Assembly: GCA_013398275.1 (NCBI GenBank)
Contig: VZSE01015521.1
Location: forward strand, 1,373,893 to 1,437,892
From: Promerops cafer
Lineage: Eukaryota > Chordata > Aves > Passeriformes > Nectariniidae
DNA: 64,000 nucleotides
Reading direction: 5' to 3'
A program made the position numbers and the translations under genes. Under the pieces are notes generated by a model. It did not search any database. It worked only from the letters and a program-made list of their open reading frames with translations, and was not told the origin of the DNA. Of this stretch, positions 14,501 to 26,620 are shown one piece after another. Position 1 is the stretch's first letter; each line of letters opens with the position of its first letter.

Positions 14501-15312
14501 TGGGACTCATGTTCTGTTTCTTCCCCTCCTTTAAATCATAAAGACATTTGAAAACAAAGCAAGACATAATGAAAATGAATATACAGAAGTAGCACTTGCC
14601 CGAAGGTCCAATGCTGTGCTGTGTTTTGCTCATTTTTCAATCCTTCTGTTTCTTGTCCAAATTTGTACAGCCATCTGTACTCCCCCTCTCCTTAGAATCC
14701 ATATTTATAATCCTGCCTTGAGATGCTCATCTATCAGCCCAGAAAGCAAGACATTTATCCTGCTCTTCAAATGTCCATCCAGACCTTGGAAGGAAGGCGT
14801 GGACTGGGAGGGAGAGGAGAAAGAAAGCACTTTTCCTTTTGCTTCAACACTGGTTATAAACTATAGAGGATGCTAATATCTATCAGGGAAACATCTCACA
14901 CTCCTGCCCCTTTCCTTCTCCCCTCCTCAAGAGCTGCACTTGTGACTCAGAGCCATTTTTCAAAGACAGTGCCATTTAGGGTGTCCAGCTAAAGCAGATC
15001 TGAGCAGGATCAGGTCCGAAGTAGTCAGTGTGTTACCCTGGCAATGAAGCCAGATTCTGATCTCAGGGAAAATGAATTTAAGTCTAGACTAAACTACTCC
15101 CCCCACTGGAGTACAAGAGGTCTGAGTGTCATCAGCCTGATCCCTGCCATGTGCTCTGGCCAGCCCAATGCCCTGGCACACCCACCTGTTTCCTGCCTGA
15201 CTCTGCTTCCTTCCACCAACATCCAGGAACACCTGTGTCAGAAAGCTTCCTTTGCCACCTCCTGCCTGTTCCCGAGCAAAGCATGTATCTATTAGTAGCT
15301 ATTATCAACCGA
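11511..15312. other. Intergenic DNA downstream of POMGNT2
   Basis: No gene or clear repeat is visible. There are only short chance frames (under 110 codons), a poly-T run near 13580-13590 and ordinary unique sequence. Transcription from POMGNT2 may run into the right edge if the more distal poly(A) site is used. Confidence 0.6.
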
Positions 15313-15318
15313 TTTATT
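15313..15318 (-). terminator. Candidate distal poly(A) signal AATAAA
   Basis: The plus strand reads TTTATT, which is the canonical AATAAA hexamer on the POMGNT2 strand, about 850 bases past the stop codon. A pyrimidine and GT-containing stretch follows within about 40-60 bases. RNA ends would decide between this and the ATTAAA at 15703-15708. Confidence 0.4.
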
Positions 15319-15702
15319 CTGATCAAACACCAAAAAAAAAGGATTTTCTTGAGCAGATTGCTGTAAATGCAATCTCTTCCCCATCAGCTCTCCCAGATCA
15401 CCCCACTCCTTTCTCACACACCTGTACATAACTCACAAAATGAAAACTCCTAAAACACAGTAAATTATTTTATCTGCTCCATCCCTTCTACCTCTTATCT
15501 GTTACTACAACCTTTTGCAATAGGGGTGCATTAAAATCTGATTTTAAACATGAAGCTGTCGTCTGTAGTAATTCTCTTCAGTCAAAATATAAACATAGGA
15601 AGCTACAGATACACATTTTATCACAGCAATGGACAATTCTATCACAGTAATGCTTTCGACAAGTAATAAAATGCAAGAAAGTATTGTGGAGGTTTACAGC
15701 AG

Positions 15703-15708
15703 TTTAAT
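15703..15708 (-). terminator. Candidate proximal poly(A) signal ATTAAA
   Basis: The plus strand reads TTTAAT, which is the common variant hexamer ATTAAA on the minus strand, about 465 bases after the POMGNT2 stop codon. Downstream sequence on that strand includes a TGCTGT stretch that could act as the GU-rich element. This is only a motif match. Confidence 0.4.
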
Positions 15709-16170
15709 GAAGGCTCTCGTACAAAATCTTGAACTCAAAGTTACAGTCAAGAGTTACTGAAAAATATAACTCACAGTGAAAAAGCTGATGAGAATTGCCC
15801 ACTTAGCCATGGAATTAACTGCGCTTTAACGCTGTGCTTAAATAGTCACCACACAATAGGAACAAATTTAAATCACGACCAAGGTACACACAATTCACTT
15901 CCATTCTGTTTTCAATTACATGTATTCAGCATGTAATTTAACCTCTGGAAGTTAATCTGAAGAACAAAGAGGTTTCTCCTTTTTTTTTTTTCCCAAACAC
16001 TCACTGGAAATAAATATCATTGAAAGAATACATGTGGAGTGCAATAAAATGGACACTTAGGCACTGGTACAGTCTAGTCCTCTTCTGCCCTCTACAAACT
16101 ACAAGACGAGAAGTTTTAAACCACAGATGGAGTGGAGAGCAGGTTAGAGCTGTACAGGTAGTGCAGCAGG

Positions 16171-17907
16171 TTATGTACTACACAAGAGCACATCTGCAAA
16201 AGGTCCCAGAAGATTTTTGTTGAAGATGCAGCGTATCCACACCAGGTATATTGTGAAGGGCTTAATGTTTTCTGAGAAGGTGTGATTCTGATGGGACAAT
16301 ATATAAGGCATGTAAGTGTTTTCCCCTTGCTCTTGTATCCACACTTCGTATTTTACTTCTCTGACCTTGAGATACCTCAGATTCCAGGGAATCTGCCAGG
16401 ACACAGCAAGTTTAGCTTCACTCGTGCCCTGGACAGAGGCCTGACACTTGGCATCCCTCACTTTGCCAGGGTAGAGGCTACCAGACCACTTCTGCTTCTT
16501 GGGTCCGGGCTTAGACTTCACAGTCTGCCTAATCACGTGTATGAGAGACGGGATGTTCACCTTTGTGTCCTGGTAGGCACGGAACAGCCACTCAGGGTTG
16601 CGGCAGCAGAGGTGCCGCGGCACCTCCGTGCTCTTAATGATGCGCTCCTGCTCAGCTTTGTCCAGATGAGCAATCCCGCCCTGATCCCAAGGTCTGTCTG
16701 GGTAGGTTACGGTGTCTTCCCTGTCGGTGTTCTGCCAGGCAATGTACTGCAGGTCCATGCCAGGAAGGGTTGCCAGGGTTTTGTAAGGGGTGTAGTGTTC
16801 GGGGTTGATAGCATATGGGAAGAGCTCCACCACGGTGGCCCCTCTTGGCAGGAAGAGCGACATGACTAATTGGGCCCCGTGCATGCTGACCAGCATGGAT
16901 GCATTGCTGATCAACCGGACGATGTCAGAAAATGAATGCTCCTCCAGAGAGACTGAAATGGTTTTCATTTGAAACTCCTGAGCAAGAGCCAGGATTAGTT
17001 CTGCCTCATTTAGGATAAGTCTGTTGATCGTCCGACTGAACACTACGATGTATTCCTCACTGGAGCTTTCCTCCAAGCTGATGTTCAGTTTCTGCATCAT
17101 GAATTTGGTGAACTGCCTGATCTCATTACCAGAAACCAAGATGTTAGCCTTTGGCCCTTGTGGCTGGACAAATCCATACTGGTACCAGGTGGTGATTTTG
17201 GATAGTCCCACATAGGATTTGGTAAAGCAGAGGAGCCTGCCCAGGGTTTTAAGCTCCTCCCTGAGGAGCGGCTGCTTGTTACTCAGTAACTTGTAGAGGT
17301 CAAAGTGAACACCTTCACTCCACCCTTCCATGAAGAAGAGTCGTGCCTCCAGATCTAAGTCGGAGAACTGCTGCATGGTGTAATAGATGGGGAGGAGGTC
17401 GTCATGAAAGACGTGCATCAGGTTGTCTGGGTTGAACCTGTTGGCAATCAGCGCCACATCAGGCACGAAGACCGGCTTCGGCATAAATTTCAGCGCAGCA
17501 GCTGGCAGCTCCACAAAGTTGAAGTACTGGGTGTTGTGATCTTCCACAGAGGAGAGGTCGAGCAGAGCCGGCTGGAACCTCCGGGAGCCCAGGTTGGGCA
17601 GCATGACGGAGGAGTTGCTGTGAAAGTAGACAAACTCCTCAGCCTCGGTAGAGTAGCAGAGGGACTCAAAGCGGCAGATGCGGTCGGTGTGCATCCTGCC
17701 AGTGCACACCATCCTGGTACCGTTCTCCACCAGGGCCTGCAGAGCTGCATGGTAGTCAATCTGAGCCTCAGAAAGTTCCTGAGACTGGCGCAGGAGGACC
17801 AACTCCTCCTCCACCATGGCGGCATGATCGCACAGTTTGATGTATTTCCACAGCACGGCGGCGAGGACGGACACGAGCAGGGCATTGAACACAGCTGCTA
17901 TGTTCAT
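16171..17907 (-). CDS. POMGNT2: Protein O-linked-mannose beta-1,4-N-acetylglucosaminyltransferase 2
   Basis: A single-exon coding sequence of 578 codons; the human protein is 580. The enzyme is a type II membrane glycosyltransferase of the ER. It adds beta-1,4-GlcNAc to O-mannose, the step that starts the core M3 glycan of alpha-dystroglycan needed for laminin binding. Visible features: a short cytosolic tail and one signal-anchor helix at about residues 4-22; a lumenal GT61-type catalytic region at about 140-375 with the hallmark SMHGAQL at 341-347; a C-terminal fibronectin type III-like domain at about 482-578. Potential N-glycosylation sites are N62, N98, N275, N335 and N541. R157 corresponds to human R158, which I recall as mutated in dystroglycanopathy. 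The frame could start 14 codons earlier at 17949, but I chose the ATG at 17907. It matches the family N-terminus, and a splice acceptor lies immediately upstream, so the extra codons are probably intronic. No frameshift or missing motif is seen. Confidence 0.97.
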   Translation of the reverse strand: MNIAAVFNALLVSVLAAVLWKYIKLCDHAAMVEEELVLLRQSQELSEAQIDYHAALQALVENGTRMVCTGRMHTDRICRFESLCYSTEAEEFVYFHSNSSVMLPNLGSRRFQPALLDLSSVEDHNTQYFNFVELPAAALKFMPKPVFVPDVALIANRFNPDNLMHVFHDDLLPIYYTMQQFSDLDLEARLFFMEGWSEGVHFDLYKLLSNKQPLLREELKTLGRLLCFTKSYVGLSKITTWYQYGFVQPQGPKANILVSGNEIRQFTKFMMQKLNISLEESSSEEYIVVFSRTINRLILNEAELILALAQEFQMKTISVSLEEHSFSDIVRLISNASMLVSMHGAQLVMSLFLPRGATVVELFPYAINPEHYTPYKTLATLPGMDLQYIAWQNTDREDTVTYPDRPWDQGGIAHLDKAEQERIIKSTEVPRHLCCRNPEWLFRAYQDTKVNIPSLIHVIRQTVKSKPGPKKQKWSGSLYPGKVRDAKCQASVQGTSEAKLAVSWQIPWNLRYLKVREVKYEVWIQEQGENTYMPYILSHQNHTFSENIKPFTIYLVWIRCIFNKNLLGPFADVLLCST

Positions 17908-17908
17908 T

Positions 17909-17945
17909 CTGTAGTTAGATCCTAGCAGGCTGACAGGTGGGGAAT
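17909..17945 (-). other. POMGNT2: Splice acceptor of the POMGNT2 coding exon
   Basis: On the minus strand a C/T-rich stretch leads to TAGGATCTAACTACAG, with a CTAAC branch-point-like sequence close to the AG at 17910-17909. Only one base (A, 17908) separates the AG from the start codon. Almost the entire 5' UTR must therefore lie in an upstream exon, which fits the single-coding-exon structure known for this gene. The branch-point-like sequence is unusually near the AG, so the real branch point may be further upstream. Confidence 0.7.
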
Positions 17946-20900
17946 GCAATGGAGAGGGAACACATCTTTAACACTCTTTGACATGGTGAGGGCAAAGACC
18001 TGTGGAAAATAAAACAAGAGAGGAACCATTTAAACATCAGATTTACAGCTTCACCATACATCATATTTTATTAACTATTCAAGAGAGTTTAGGCTTCTTT
18101 CAGTAATTTCTCCCCCTTCCAGGGGATGAGGGGAAAGAAGAAAAAAGTGCCAAAGCTCTCTCCAAAACTGTAAAAAAATATAAAGCAAACAGAACTAGGA
18201 GCTGCTCTACAGGGAGGCTCCTCTCTCATTTTCATTTCTCTGCTTTTGAAGAAGAAAATGTAAAAGAGTTTAAGGATGAGCTCTATGAAGATCTGTTAGA
18301 AAGAAAAGTATGTTCTCTGGGACTCTGGATCACTCTGCCTTTTGCAGACCACTCCAACAGTGAGAGGAAATAGAGCACTGCAATCACGGGGCCACCTGCA
18401 GAGGACTCGGAGCCCAAGCTCCACCTCCCACTCTGTATGGCTGAGAGCACTCAGCAGTGCCCTCACCTGCACTGTGCAGGCAGCAATAGCTCGAGGAGTA
18501 TTGCCAAGACAGATCTGCTACACTGCATTGTGCAATGTGAGCTACTGAGCATCACATTCAATTTCACTTTATTCAGGGGTGGGGGAAAGACCTGCAGGTC
18601 TATGGACTGCCCTGAGGGAGAATCCCAAGTCACTAGGGTGTTGCTCTGGCTGCAATCCAGGATCAAAGGCTAGGAACTGCCATCGTCTTCCAAAAGAAAT
18701 ACTGGCATGGGAGAGAGGAGAGCTCTGCTCTTTACAGGAGGAACTGATGTGTCATTAAAGCAATCAGACCTTCATTTAGTGAGAGTCTGGCTCACACAGC
18801 ACAGGCAGCCCTTACACAAATGATAAACTAATGCATTTGAAGGGTTTCACTGTTGGCATTTTCCCATCCCAACCTGAGAAACTTTTCTGTGCTGCTCCAA
18901 AGCCTCCCTGATTCTTTTTCTGTTAGAGCCTGCCACTGTTTTCTTTCTATGCAGAAACACTACTGGCTTATATCAGAGTATTGATTATAACTTCAACTGT
19001 GAACTTCAATTGAGGTATTGATTCACCTACAGAATTTATGGGCTTCAATTTTCATTATGCATCAAGATTCACTGCTAGTCAGGCTGTAAATAATTGCACC
19101 CGTGACTCATGGGGAACTTTAGGAAGGGAAATTTCTGATCAGTATTTACCCCACTAGATTGTTTCTAGCTGCCATTTTTCAAGGTGGCAATTTTAGATTT
19201 CTTTTGGTGCAAGTTTGCCATGGGGGGAAAAAAAAGCAGTGTCTCAAACACATCTTCTGACATCCCAAGCATCTTTTAGCATTTTAACCAAGAGACACTT
19301 CTTACATGGCAATGTGGAGGAAGTTAGCCAGGCATATTTGGGACCAAAGTAAACACCTCCTCTATTGCCAAAGGAGTTACTTTGAAAAGAGCTACTGCAA
19401 CTTAAAAGCTTGTCCCTGCAACTTGGAATTGAATGGAGAATCATTCATGGAACTCAATGAAGTCAGAAAGGATTCCTACACCTCATGAGATCTCAACAGC
19501 CTGGGGGATCTGTCTTTGGAAGAACTGAAGGTACGTGGGAGTCCAAATAATGCCAAAGAAACCAGTGCTAGCTGTAAGCCACACAAACTCAAGAGGTGAT
19601 CTCTGGGGATCTGAGCAGCAAATTCATTTCAATTTCTAGCTATTCAAACGAAACAGAAATGAAGTCCACCTCCTTTGGCAAGTGGTCTGAAAAGCTGCTT
19701 CATTTAGAAACTCCCTAAAAGCAAGCAGCAAATTAAAAATGTGTTGTTTTGATTTCAACCATGATAAAAAAGGAAAGGGACCTAGAGTGGCCATCTGATT
19801 ATCAGGGCAGGATCAACTCTCCATAAACCATGCCCCAAAGATGCTTCTCTATCTCATTCTTAGTACTCATTCATCTCTTCAGCCAGTCTATCGAGAAGGC
19901 ATAAAGGACTGTGATAAACTCTCTTCTAACACTTAGCCTTTGTTTCCACCACAGCAATTTTAATTGGGTCTTGTCCCAGGTGCCACAGATACCCTGCACA
20001 GAAAAATGATGGCTGTCACATCACATCTCAGTCCGTCCTTCTCTGTCAACAGGGGATGACTGCTGCTTCTCATGGCTGTGCAACTCTCAGCCATGGCTAT
20101 TCCATGGACAGCCTGGAATGGAAACTCACTAGGGACAGCAGTACATCACTCAGGTTCTCCTAATGCAATCAAACCAGTTTTCAGGAAGAGAAGTTTTTCA
20201 TGGGGACAGATCCTGAATTATTTTTTTGGTACCGACATTCAAAGCTTTATTTTACTTCTTCACTGCCTTTGAAAAATGTCTAATGATATCATCCAATTCT
20301 GTACATAACCTCTCCACTACAAACCTCTCATCTTGTGAGCACAGCTTTAAGTGACTTCAACAGCATCAGAAATGAAAGGGTCGAGCTCCAGCAGCCATGT
20401 GCAAAGCCCGATAATCAGTACATGGAGGAGGCCTTTAACAAGCAAGTCCTCTGCTGGAAGCACACACTTAAAGAAGGCCAGTCTGCAGGCATTGTGAAAT
20501 TTAACTTCTGTGGGTCAGAAGAACAAAGCACCTACAAGTTCAATGGAGTCAATGCAAGTTGCAACAACTTGGCAGAGGAGGGAAAACCACATGGCTTCTT
20601 TATTATTCCATTATGGCAAGGTGAGTGTGTATGTGTGGGTGTTTCAAAGGCATATGACACCCACAGTCCATAAAAACACCACTAATACCACCTGCATTTC
20701 ACGGCCATTTTGGTGGTGGAGAGCTCTGCTGACCATTACAAACCCCTTGAGCCCAACAGGCCTCCTTGAGAAGAGCCTGTTCAAATGTTTTACCCCTGAC
20801 TGATTTGTTCTCTCCCCTCCAGCCCCAAGAGAAGGGCATAAGAGGCACTTCAGAGATGCAGCCTGATGGATGCAGCCAATGGTTTGAGGTTAGCAATTCT

Positions 20901-23900
20901 CATTTCAGACTCTGCCACAGCCATACCTGCTAAATGGCTAGGAATGAACAACTTCAGCTTTTTAGTAAAAATCACCTGCAAGGCGATTCTACCCCTTCCC
21001 TCACTGCAGCTCTTTCACTTCCCTGCACTTAGCTGAAGTGAGTGTATGTGCTTTAGCCAACCACGTGTCAGGAATATATGTTAAATGTTAGCAATGCTAA
21101 AGTAATCCATCTTCATTTCTGTTCCTCATTGCCAGTTCCTAAATCCTGGTTCATGCTGCCTGGGAGAAAGCTGCTTTTGATGGAAGTGAACAACGGGATG
21201 TGGACAGGAAGGGGTGTTGCAGGCAGAAATGAAAGGAAAATTTCACAGGTACTCAGAGAACTGTCTTAATTCTTTGCCTGTTTTCCCACATTTTATCATC
21301 CACCTTTTTTTCAATCTGACACTTTCAGTGAAAACAGACCTTAAGAAACTATAATTTTTGGTCCCTCAGGGAATGATAGAACATAAATAGTAACAAACAA
21401 TCCCACTGTTTGCTTTTACATACCCAAGTGAGGCTGCACCGAGGGAGTAAAGGCAAGCAATCACTTTCCACATCCCCTGGTTCCTCAGCCCCCAAGCTGA
21501 GATCAGTCAAAGTGCTGTCAGCAGCAGTACACCTGGGATAAGAAACTTTCCCAGGAGGCAGAGGGTAACACTGAAACAGTTGAAAGCCTTTAGTTTTCCA
21601 CCTGAAGAGAGCTGCTTCACAATAAAAGAAACTTTCATTACTAAATCTCCCTCACGAAATGGGTCTAGAGCTGCCACTCCCACGGTGTCATCAGAGAATG
21701 TCCTAAGAACTGAAAGGCACTTGCAGAAGAGGCAGGCCAGACACATTGCTACTTTTCTTAAGAGCAGAGTGCTCTGTGTTGTCTCTTTCTACATAGAGGG
21801 CAGCCTCTAGGCCAGTCACCTGCCAAGCTGCCCACAGACTCCCTCCTTCCCATCCCTACCACATTCATCCACCCTCTTGCTTCCCAGTGACACTGGGATA
21901 CCCAGGGCTCTGCTCCACCTGAGTACTACGTCCCAGTTACCAAGGAAATCGATTGGACTGACATTTTTTCACTCTCTGCTTTGAAATGCTAAAAGCACCA
22001 TCCTTCAGCACCAGGAGACACAGCAACTGATAGACCAGAGCCAAGCCAGAAGAGACGTGCACGTAAAAGCTGCACAGAGCTTCTTGCTGCCAAGCTGGCA
22101 GGGGGCAATGATGTCCCACTCGAGGGGATGGGACTTAAGGACTTAAGTCCCTTAAGGACTCCCATGAGTAGTGGGCTGCAGGGGAGCAGCAGGAGTGAGA
22201 GAGGGAGGTAGAAGAGGCAGATTCCCCCGGCAGTGATGCTGACAGGGCAGGGGGCAGCAGTCTTAGAGCCAGACAAGGGGAGTCCAACAAAAACACCAGC
22301 ATGGGGGCAGCTCAAGATTGTGCAGTGGAATTAAGAGCTATCCTGAGGCTTGCAGCTCAGCCACAATGGATGTCTCCCCAGCAGCTAAGAGCCTGTGGGA
22401 GGCACTCTATTTTTGGTCAGCTCATCTTTACTCTTTTTCCAAGAGTTCACAGTCATGAAGAGCTTACCCCATTTTCTTCCTCCACCCCCATTCACTTAGC
22501 AAAAGCATCACAGTTCCATTCTCACAGCCCAGCTACTTCTCCTCTAACTAGCACTGGCTGCTGGTGAGCAGGTAAAGTCTTCAGGAATATTCATTTGGTT
22601 TGTTCAAGCAGGCACTTCTGGCAGAGCCCTCCAGTGTCTTTCAGGTCCACAACACTCTCATGCAAGTTTGGACACAGCAGCACTTTCTGCCTGTAAGCTA
22701 CAGGTTATTTGATGTATTAAACATCCTCAGGAAGTGGTAAGGACACAGGAAGCATAGATGGAGACACTGTTCTCCATCTCCTGTTAACATGCCTAGGAGA
22801 TCAGAGTGGGTGGGATGAGAGAGGAATTTCCACTAATAGGCAGTTGGCACAAAGAACTGTTTGGATTCATTTAGGAGATGAATTCTGTTGTTCTTTTTTT
22901 AATTGTGAAGCTACAGTAGGATGAATCACTAAAGCTATTAATATGATGGACAGTGCTCCAAATCTCCTCTCCATTTTAAAAATTGTAATCTAGGTAAGAA
23001 ATAGGGAGAAAAGCTATAAAATCCACATTAAAAAAAATTCCAACTACACAAAAGACAAACATACACTACTAAGACCCCCAAAGGGAAAAAACCAAGAGCT
23101 TGATTGGGGAGAACAAGGGTGAACAGGGTGACCAGCACGCCTAAAGAGGGGTCACCTGTTCCTGCAGGTATTAACAAAATGAGAAGTGCTGGTTTTGTCT
23201 ATCGAGGCCTTGATGAACTTTTGTTACCAACTGCCCGAACATTTTTCAGGCCAATGTTCAGCTTCCCATAGCTACAGCAGGCTAAAAAGCCTCCTAAAAT
23301 GGAAAACCAAAAAGCATGAAGGAGACACATTTTCAGAGAGCATCACCACTCTGTGCACAGAGGGAAATGCCTCCTCATGGAGGCCAACTTGGCTTTGGCC
23401 CAGCTGGTCAGCTTCTATGCACAGCCTGCCAGTGGTGGCAGGGTGTCCAGAGAGAACCATCTCCACAGTTCCCAGAAACACAACACAACTGGAAGTGGAC
23501 TGGGGCTGCCCTTGCCACAGGACAGTGAAGGAGTTGGGGCAGAGCTGCACGGGCAGGAAATGGGCTTCTTGCTACGGTAACACAGTGGGAGGGGCAGGAG
23601 CAGATATTCCCTCCTCAGGGACACTTTTCCCATCAGCACTCCCTGCCCCTGGATCTATCTCTTGCTAGACTGGTTTTCCAGGACCAGTACAGGAAGAGAA
23701 AAGCATGCAACCATGGCATTTTACACTCCTGCAAAATGTCTTCTGTTCTTTCTCCCATCCCTGATGCAAGAGGCTTAGATAAGAATTCAGTGTATATAAC
23801 ACATGCAGTTTTAAATACCTACTTCATTCATCCTCAAAGCAGAAGTTGCTAGAAGGCAACTTTCCCAATTGGAAAGAGGGGGAGTTGGGATTCGGCAGCC

Positions 23901-25559
23901 AAGAATTTGCTTTTATTCTCATCTCTGTCACAGATTCCCACAGAACTACAAGCAAGTCAATCCCCACAGCCCAAAAAGCTGTTATCATCTTATTCACTCT
24001 ATTTATTTAATGAGATACATATATCTTTCACAGTACATAGCACATTAAAGAAAGGATGGTACACTGAATGATTGATACGCTGGAACATTTTCTTTGTAAA
24101 AAGCAGCCAACTGTAGAAGTGCTGACTTTTTAAACAGGAAAAGAGCAGATTCTTGTAGAGGGAGTAAGTCCAGCAGTTAAGGATAAAAATATCATAATTG
24201 AAGCCTGATACAAAGAGGGGACATGAAAAATAAGAATATCTTGACTATGTAGTCTCAAGAAGAATTTAAAAAATAGACCTTTATTCAGAAAAAAAATCAA
24301 AATATAACAATCTATTTTAAAAACCCTGTCTTATAAAAACCTGATCTATAGATAGTTGTGATCAAAATTAGGTCCACCTTCAGTTTTTATGGTTCAGCAT
24401 AAGTGAGGAATAGAAAGCAAAACTGTAAATCTTTCTATACAGGACTGCAACCAAGGAGACTGAGGCTCTGTGCAATGGTCCCTACTGCAAAAGTACCTTC
24501 CATATGAACAGGAGAAGACCAGTGGCTAGAGGACACCTCCCAGCTGCACTTACGGATAGAAAACCTAAGTTTTCTTCCATTTAATTTCCGAGTCCGTGAG
24601 AGCTGGGACAGGAAGAGATCCAACCCGACTTTCACAATGACTAGCAGCCATTGATTTAATATTTGTTGATACTCCTGTCTTGATCTACAAAGTAACAGGT
24701 TAAAAAAAATTCCAGCACTAAGCAATTAATGCATAGAAGCAAGGCACAAAGCTGAGCTAGAAGTATAAATCAAAAATAATACTTCTTGGGCTTTTAAGAT
24801 CTGCATTTCCAAGTTCTCCATCCATACTGCAGTATGAAATCCTTTCCCCAAACAAAATCCCAGATCTCCAGAAAATTCCCTTTAAAAAGATGAATTTCTG
24901 ATAAACAAGCTTGAGGCAAGAGATGTAAGAAAAATGAGCTAAAAAGATGTAGAAAAAGAAAAAAAAAAAGGTATTTCTCTCAGCCCTCAAGTCTTGTTCA
25001 CCTTCTAAAGAGTCCCAAACCTAAAGATGAAAACTCAAGTTACTCAAAAAAACCATGGCTAGACAGAGGGGAAAGGTTAACAGGCAGAGCTCATTCCAGC
25101 TGATCTTTGCTCCCAGGAGTATCCCACTGAAACCCATCTGGTTACATTGTCACTAACATCCCTGTCATACCAGTAAAAAGACTCTCCTTTTGCCTGGTCG
25201 CTTGCTTTTAGTCTGTAAACAAGATACCTTCGTCAGAAAAAAAAGTGTCTAGAGAGCAGCAGATTTATCTTACTTCACTGGTCTACCTAAAGCAACGACA
25301 GAGCAGGGGTGGCTGAAGGGAAAATTTACTAATGCTGCAAAACTGAATTAAAAAGAATATGATGTGAAATCCCAAAGTACTGAACAAGATGATCTTCAGC
25401 CACTCCAGCTATGCCTCTGGACTTTAGCTGCCATTTGTTATTTTCTGTATTTTATCTATCCTTTCTTTCTGTGTTCTCCAGCGGGCAGAGTACCTGTGTT
25501 ATTTGGGTAGTGGGACTGGTGCTTAGCAGCATTTAAAGCCTGAGCTCTCCCTGCTTTCC
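17911..25559 (-). other. Inferred POMGNT2 intron 1, 3' part
   Basis: Unique AT-rich sequence upstream of the coding exon. I see no exon, RNA gene or clear transposon. Open frames are short (112 codons at most, 20335-20673 on the plus strand) and unrecognised. A small perfect inverted repeat lies at 22131-22150. Intron status depends on the first exon being at 46.6 kb. Confidence 0.5.
22131..22160. repeat. Short inverted and direct repeat
   Basis: GGACTTAAG (22131-22139) is followed after two bases by its exact reverse complement CTTAAGTCC (22142-22150), making a 9-bp hairpin. The 10-mer CTTAAGGACT also occurs twice directly (22134-22143 and 22151-22160). No function is implied. Confidence 0.8.
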
Positions 25560-25660
25560 ATCAGCATGGTGCCCAGGACCGCTCCGGTGTGCTACAAATC
25601 CTAAGCAGGAGCCAAAACTGTTCGGAGCACAGCGCAGCCAATAAGAACAGTGACAATCCC
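25560..25660. promoter_or_regulatory. Weak CpG cluster with a CCAAT box in the intron
   Basis: Several CpGs (in GGACCGCTCCGG, GTTCGGAGC and AGCGCAGCC) occur close together in otherwise CpG-poor DNA. They are followed by AGCCAATAAG, a CCAAT-box match on the plus strand at about 25635-25644. This may be an alternative promoter, an enhancer or an unmarked first exon. The evidence is composition only. Confidence 0.25.
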
Positions 25661-26339
25661 TCCTTGGTTACCACAAGCTCCACATTAGCATGTTTTTAGG
25701 GGAAGGTAAAAAAAAGAAAGTAATCCCATAGCAGCATGTGTCCGGCAAGAAATACATCTCTGCAAACCTACAGAATTTAGTCCATATCCCCACGAGACCT
25801 TAGTTTAAAAATGATAAAGCAAACCACTAGTCAAACAAAGAGGGACTACAAAAACGTGGGATTATAAATGAACGACGGACTCCTTTCCCCCATGTGCACG
25901 CACATAGAGGAGGGATTCAGCGTGAACTTGCATGGAAGGGGGGAGCGAGGAGATTATCATCGTAAACATGCCAGCCTCCCCCCTCTGCTCAGTACACTGC
26001 AACCAGGACTGCCAACAAAACTGAATTCAGAGCCGTATGTGATCAGCACAGCAAACACAGCACAGTTACAATGACACCCAGCAAAGAAATGCAGTAATTC
26101 AGAGCATCTGCAACCTTTTTCAGTCTTGGAAGTACTATCACTGGTACATCAGTGTTTCAGCACATGCACGCATACCTGGTGTTGCTAAATAACAGGAAAT
26201 GCTATCCGGTGCCTCTCTTTCACAGGAGAAAGAAAAAAGAAGACACCTTAAAGCTATGCTTTGCAGGGGAACGAGCACTCTCCAGTCCTCTTCTTTCCTC
26301 ACCACCACAAAGAAAAAGCAAAAATCCCACCTAAGAGCT

Positions 26340-26620
26340 CTCGGCACCGTAACCCGTGCACCATCTGCAGCCTGAGCTACCTTTCTCCCCCAGGTCTGAG
26401 CATGCTCTGTCTGCCGGCAGTGTCCTATCGCTCCAGCTGGCTCACCTCAATTTGTTAGCCTCCCAGAGGTCAGCCTTGCATGCAGGATGATTTGCTGCAG
26501 TATTCCTGCAAATCCCCGACGGGCGGCCACACTGAAACAAACACCACCGAGCTGTTCCACGGAGCTGAGCACGGCTTGGGAGACAGGCGGCAAACTGCTT
26601 TGGGGAGGGGGGACACACGC
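26340..26620. promoter_or_regulatory. CpG-enriched block in the intron
   Basis: CpG density is raised compared with flanking sequence, for example in CCCCGACGGGCGGCCACAC near 26515 and CACCGAGCTGTTCCACGG near 26546. There is no long open frame. It may be an intronic regulatory element or an alternative 5' exon. Nothing in the sequence settles which. Confidence 0.25.

Larger units (their letters stand above)
15313..16170 (-). other. POMGNT2 3' untranslated region (maximal extent)
   Basis: This is the sequence following the POMGNT2 stop codon on the minus strand. It is AT-rich, has no open frame continuing the protein and holds two plausible poly(A) signals. The proximal one would give a 3' UTR of about 480 bases and the distal one about 880 bases. 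The exact end is inferred. The pyrimidine run at about 15978-15990 on the plus strand would be an A-rich tract in the mRNA. Confidence 0.55.

Noticed and set aside
16282..16869. 195-codon plus-strand ORF antisense to POMGNT2
   Set aside because: It is the shadow of the real coding sequence on the other strand; GC-rich coding DNA commonly leaves such frames open. The product shows no domain.
17404..17925. 173-codon plus-strand ORF and a 131-codon minus-strand ORF over the POMGNT2 5' part
   Set aside because: Both overlap the well-supported POMGNT2 frame and show only out-of-frame translations of it.
20335..20673. 112-codon plus-strand ORF
   Set aside because: Its composition looks somewhat protein-like, but I recognise no family, the start context is unremarkable and it lies in the inferred intron on the opposite strand.
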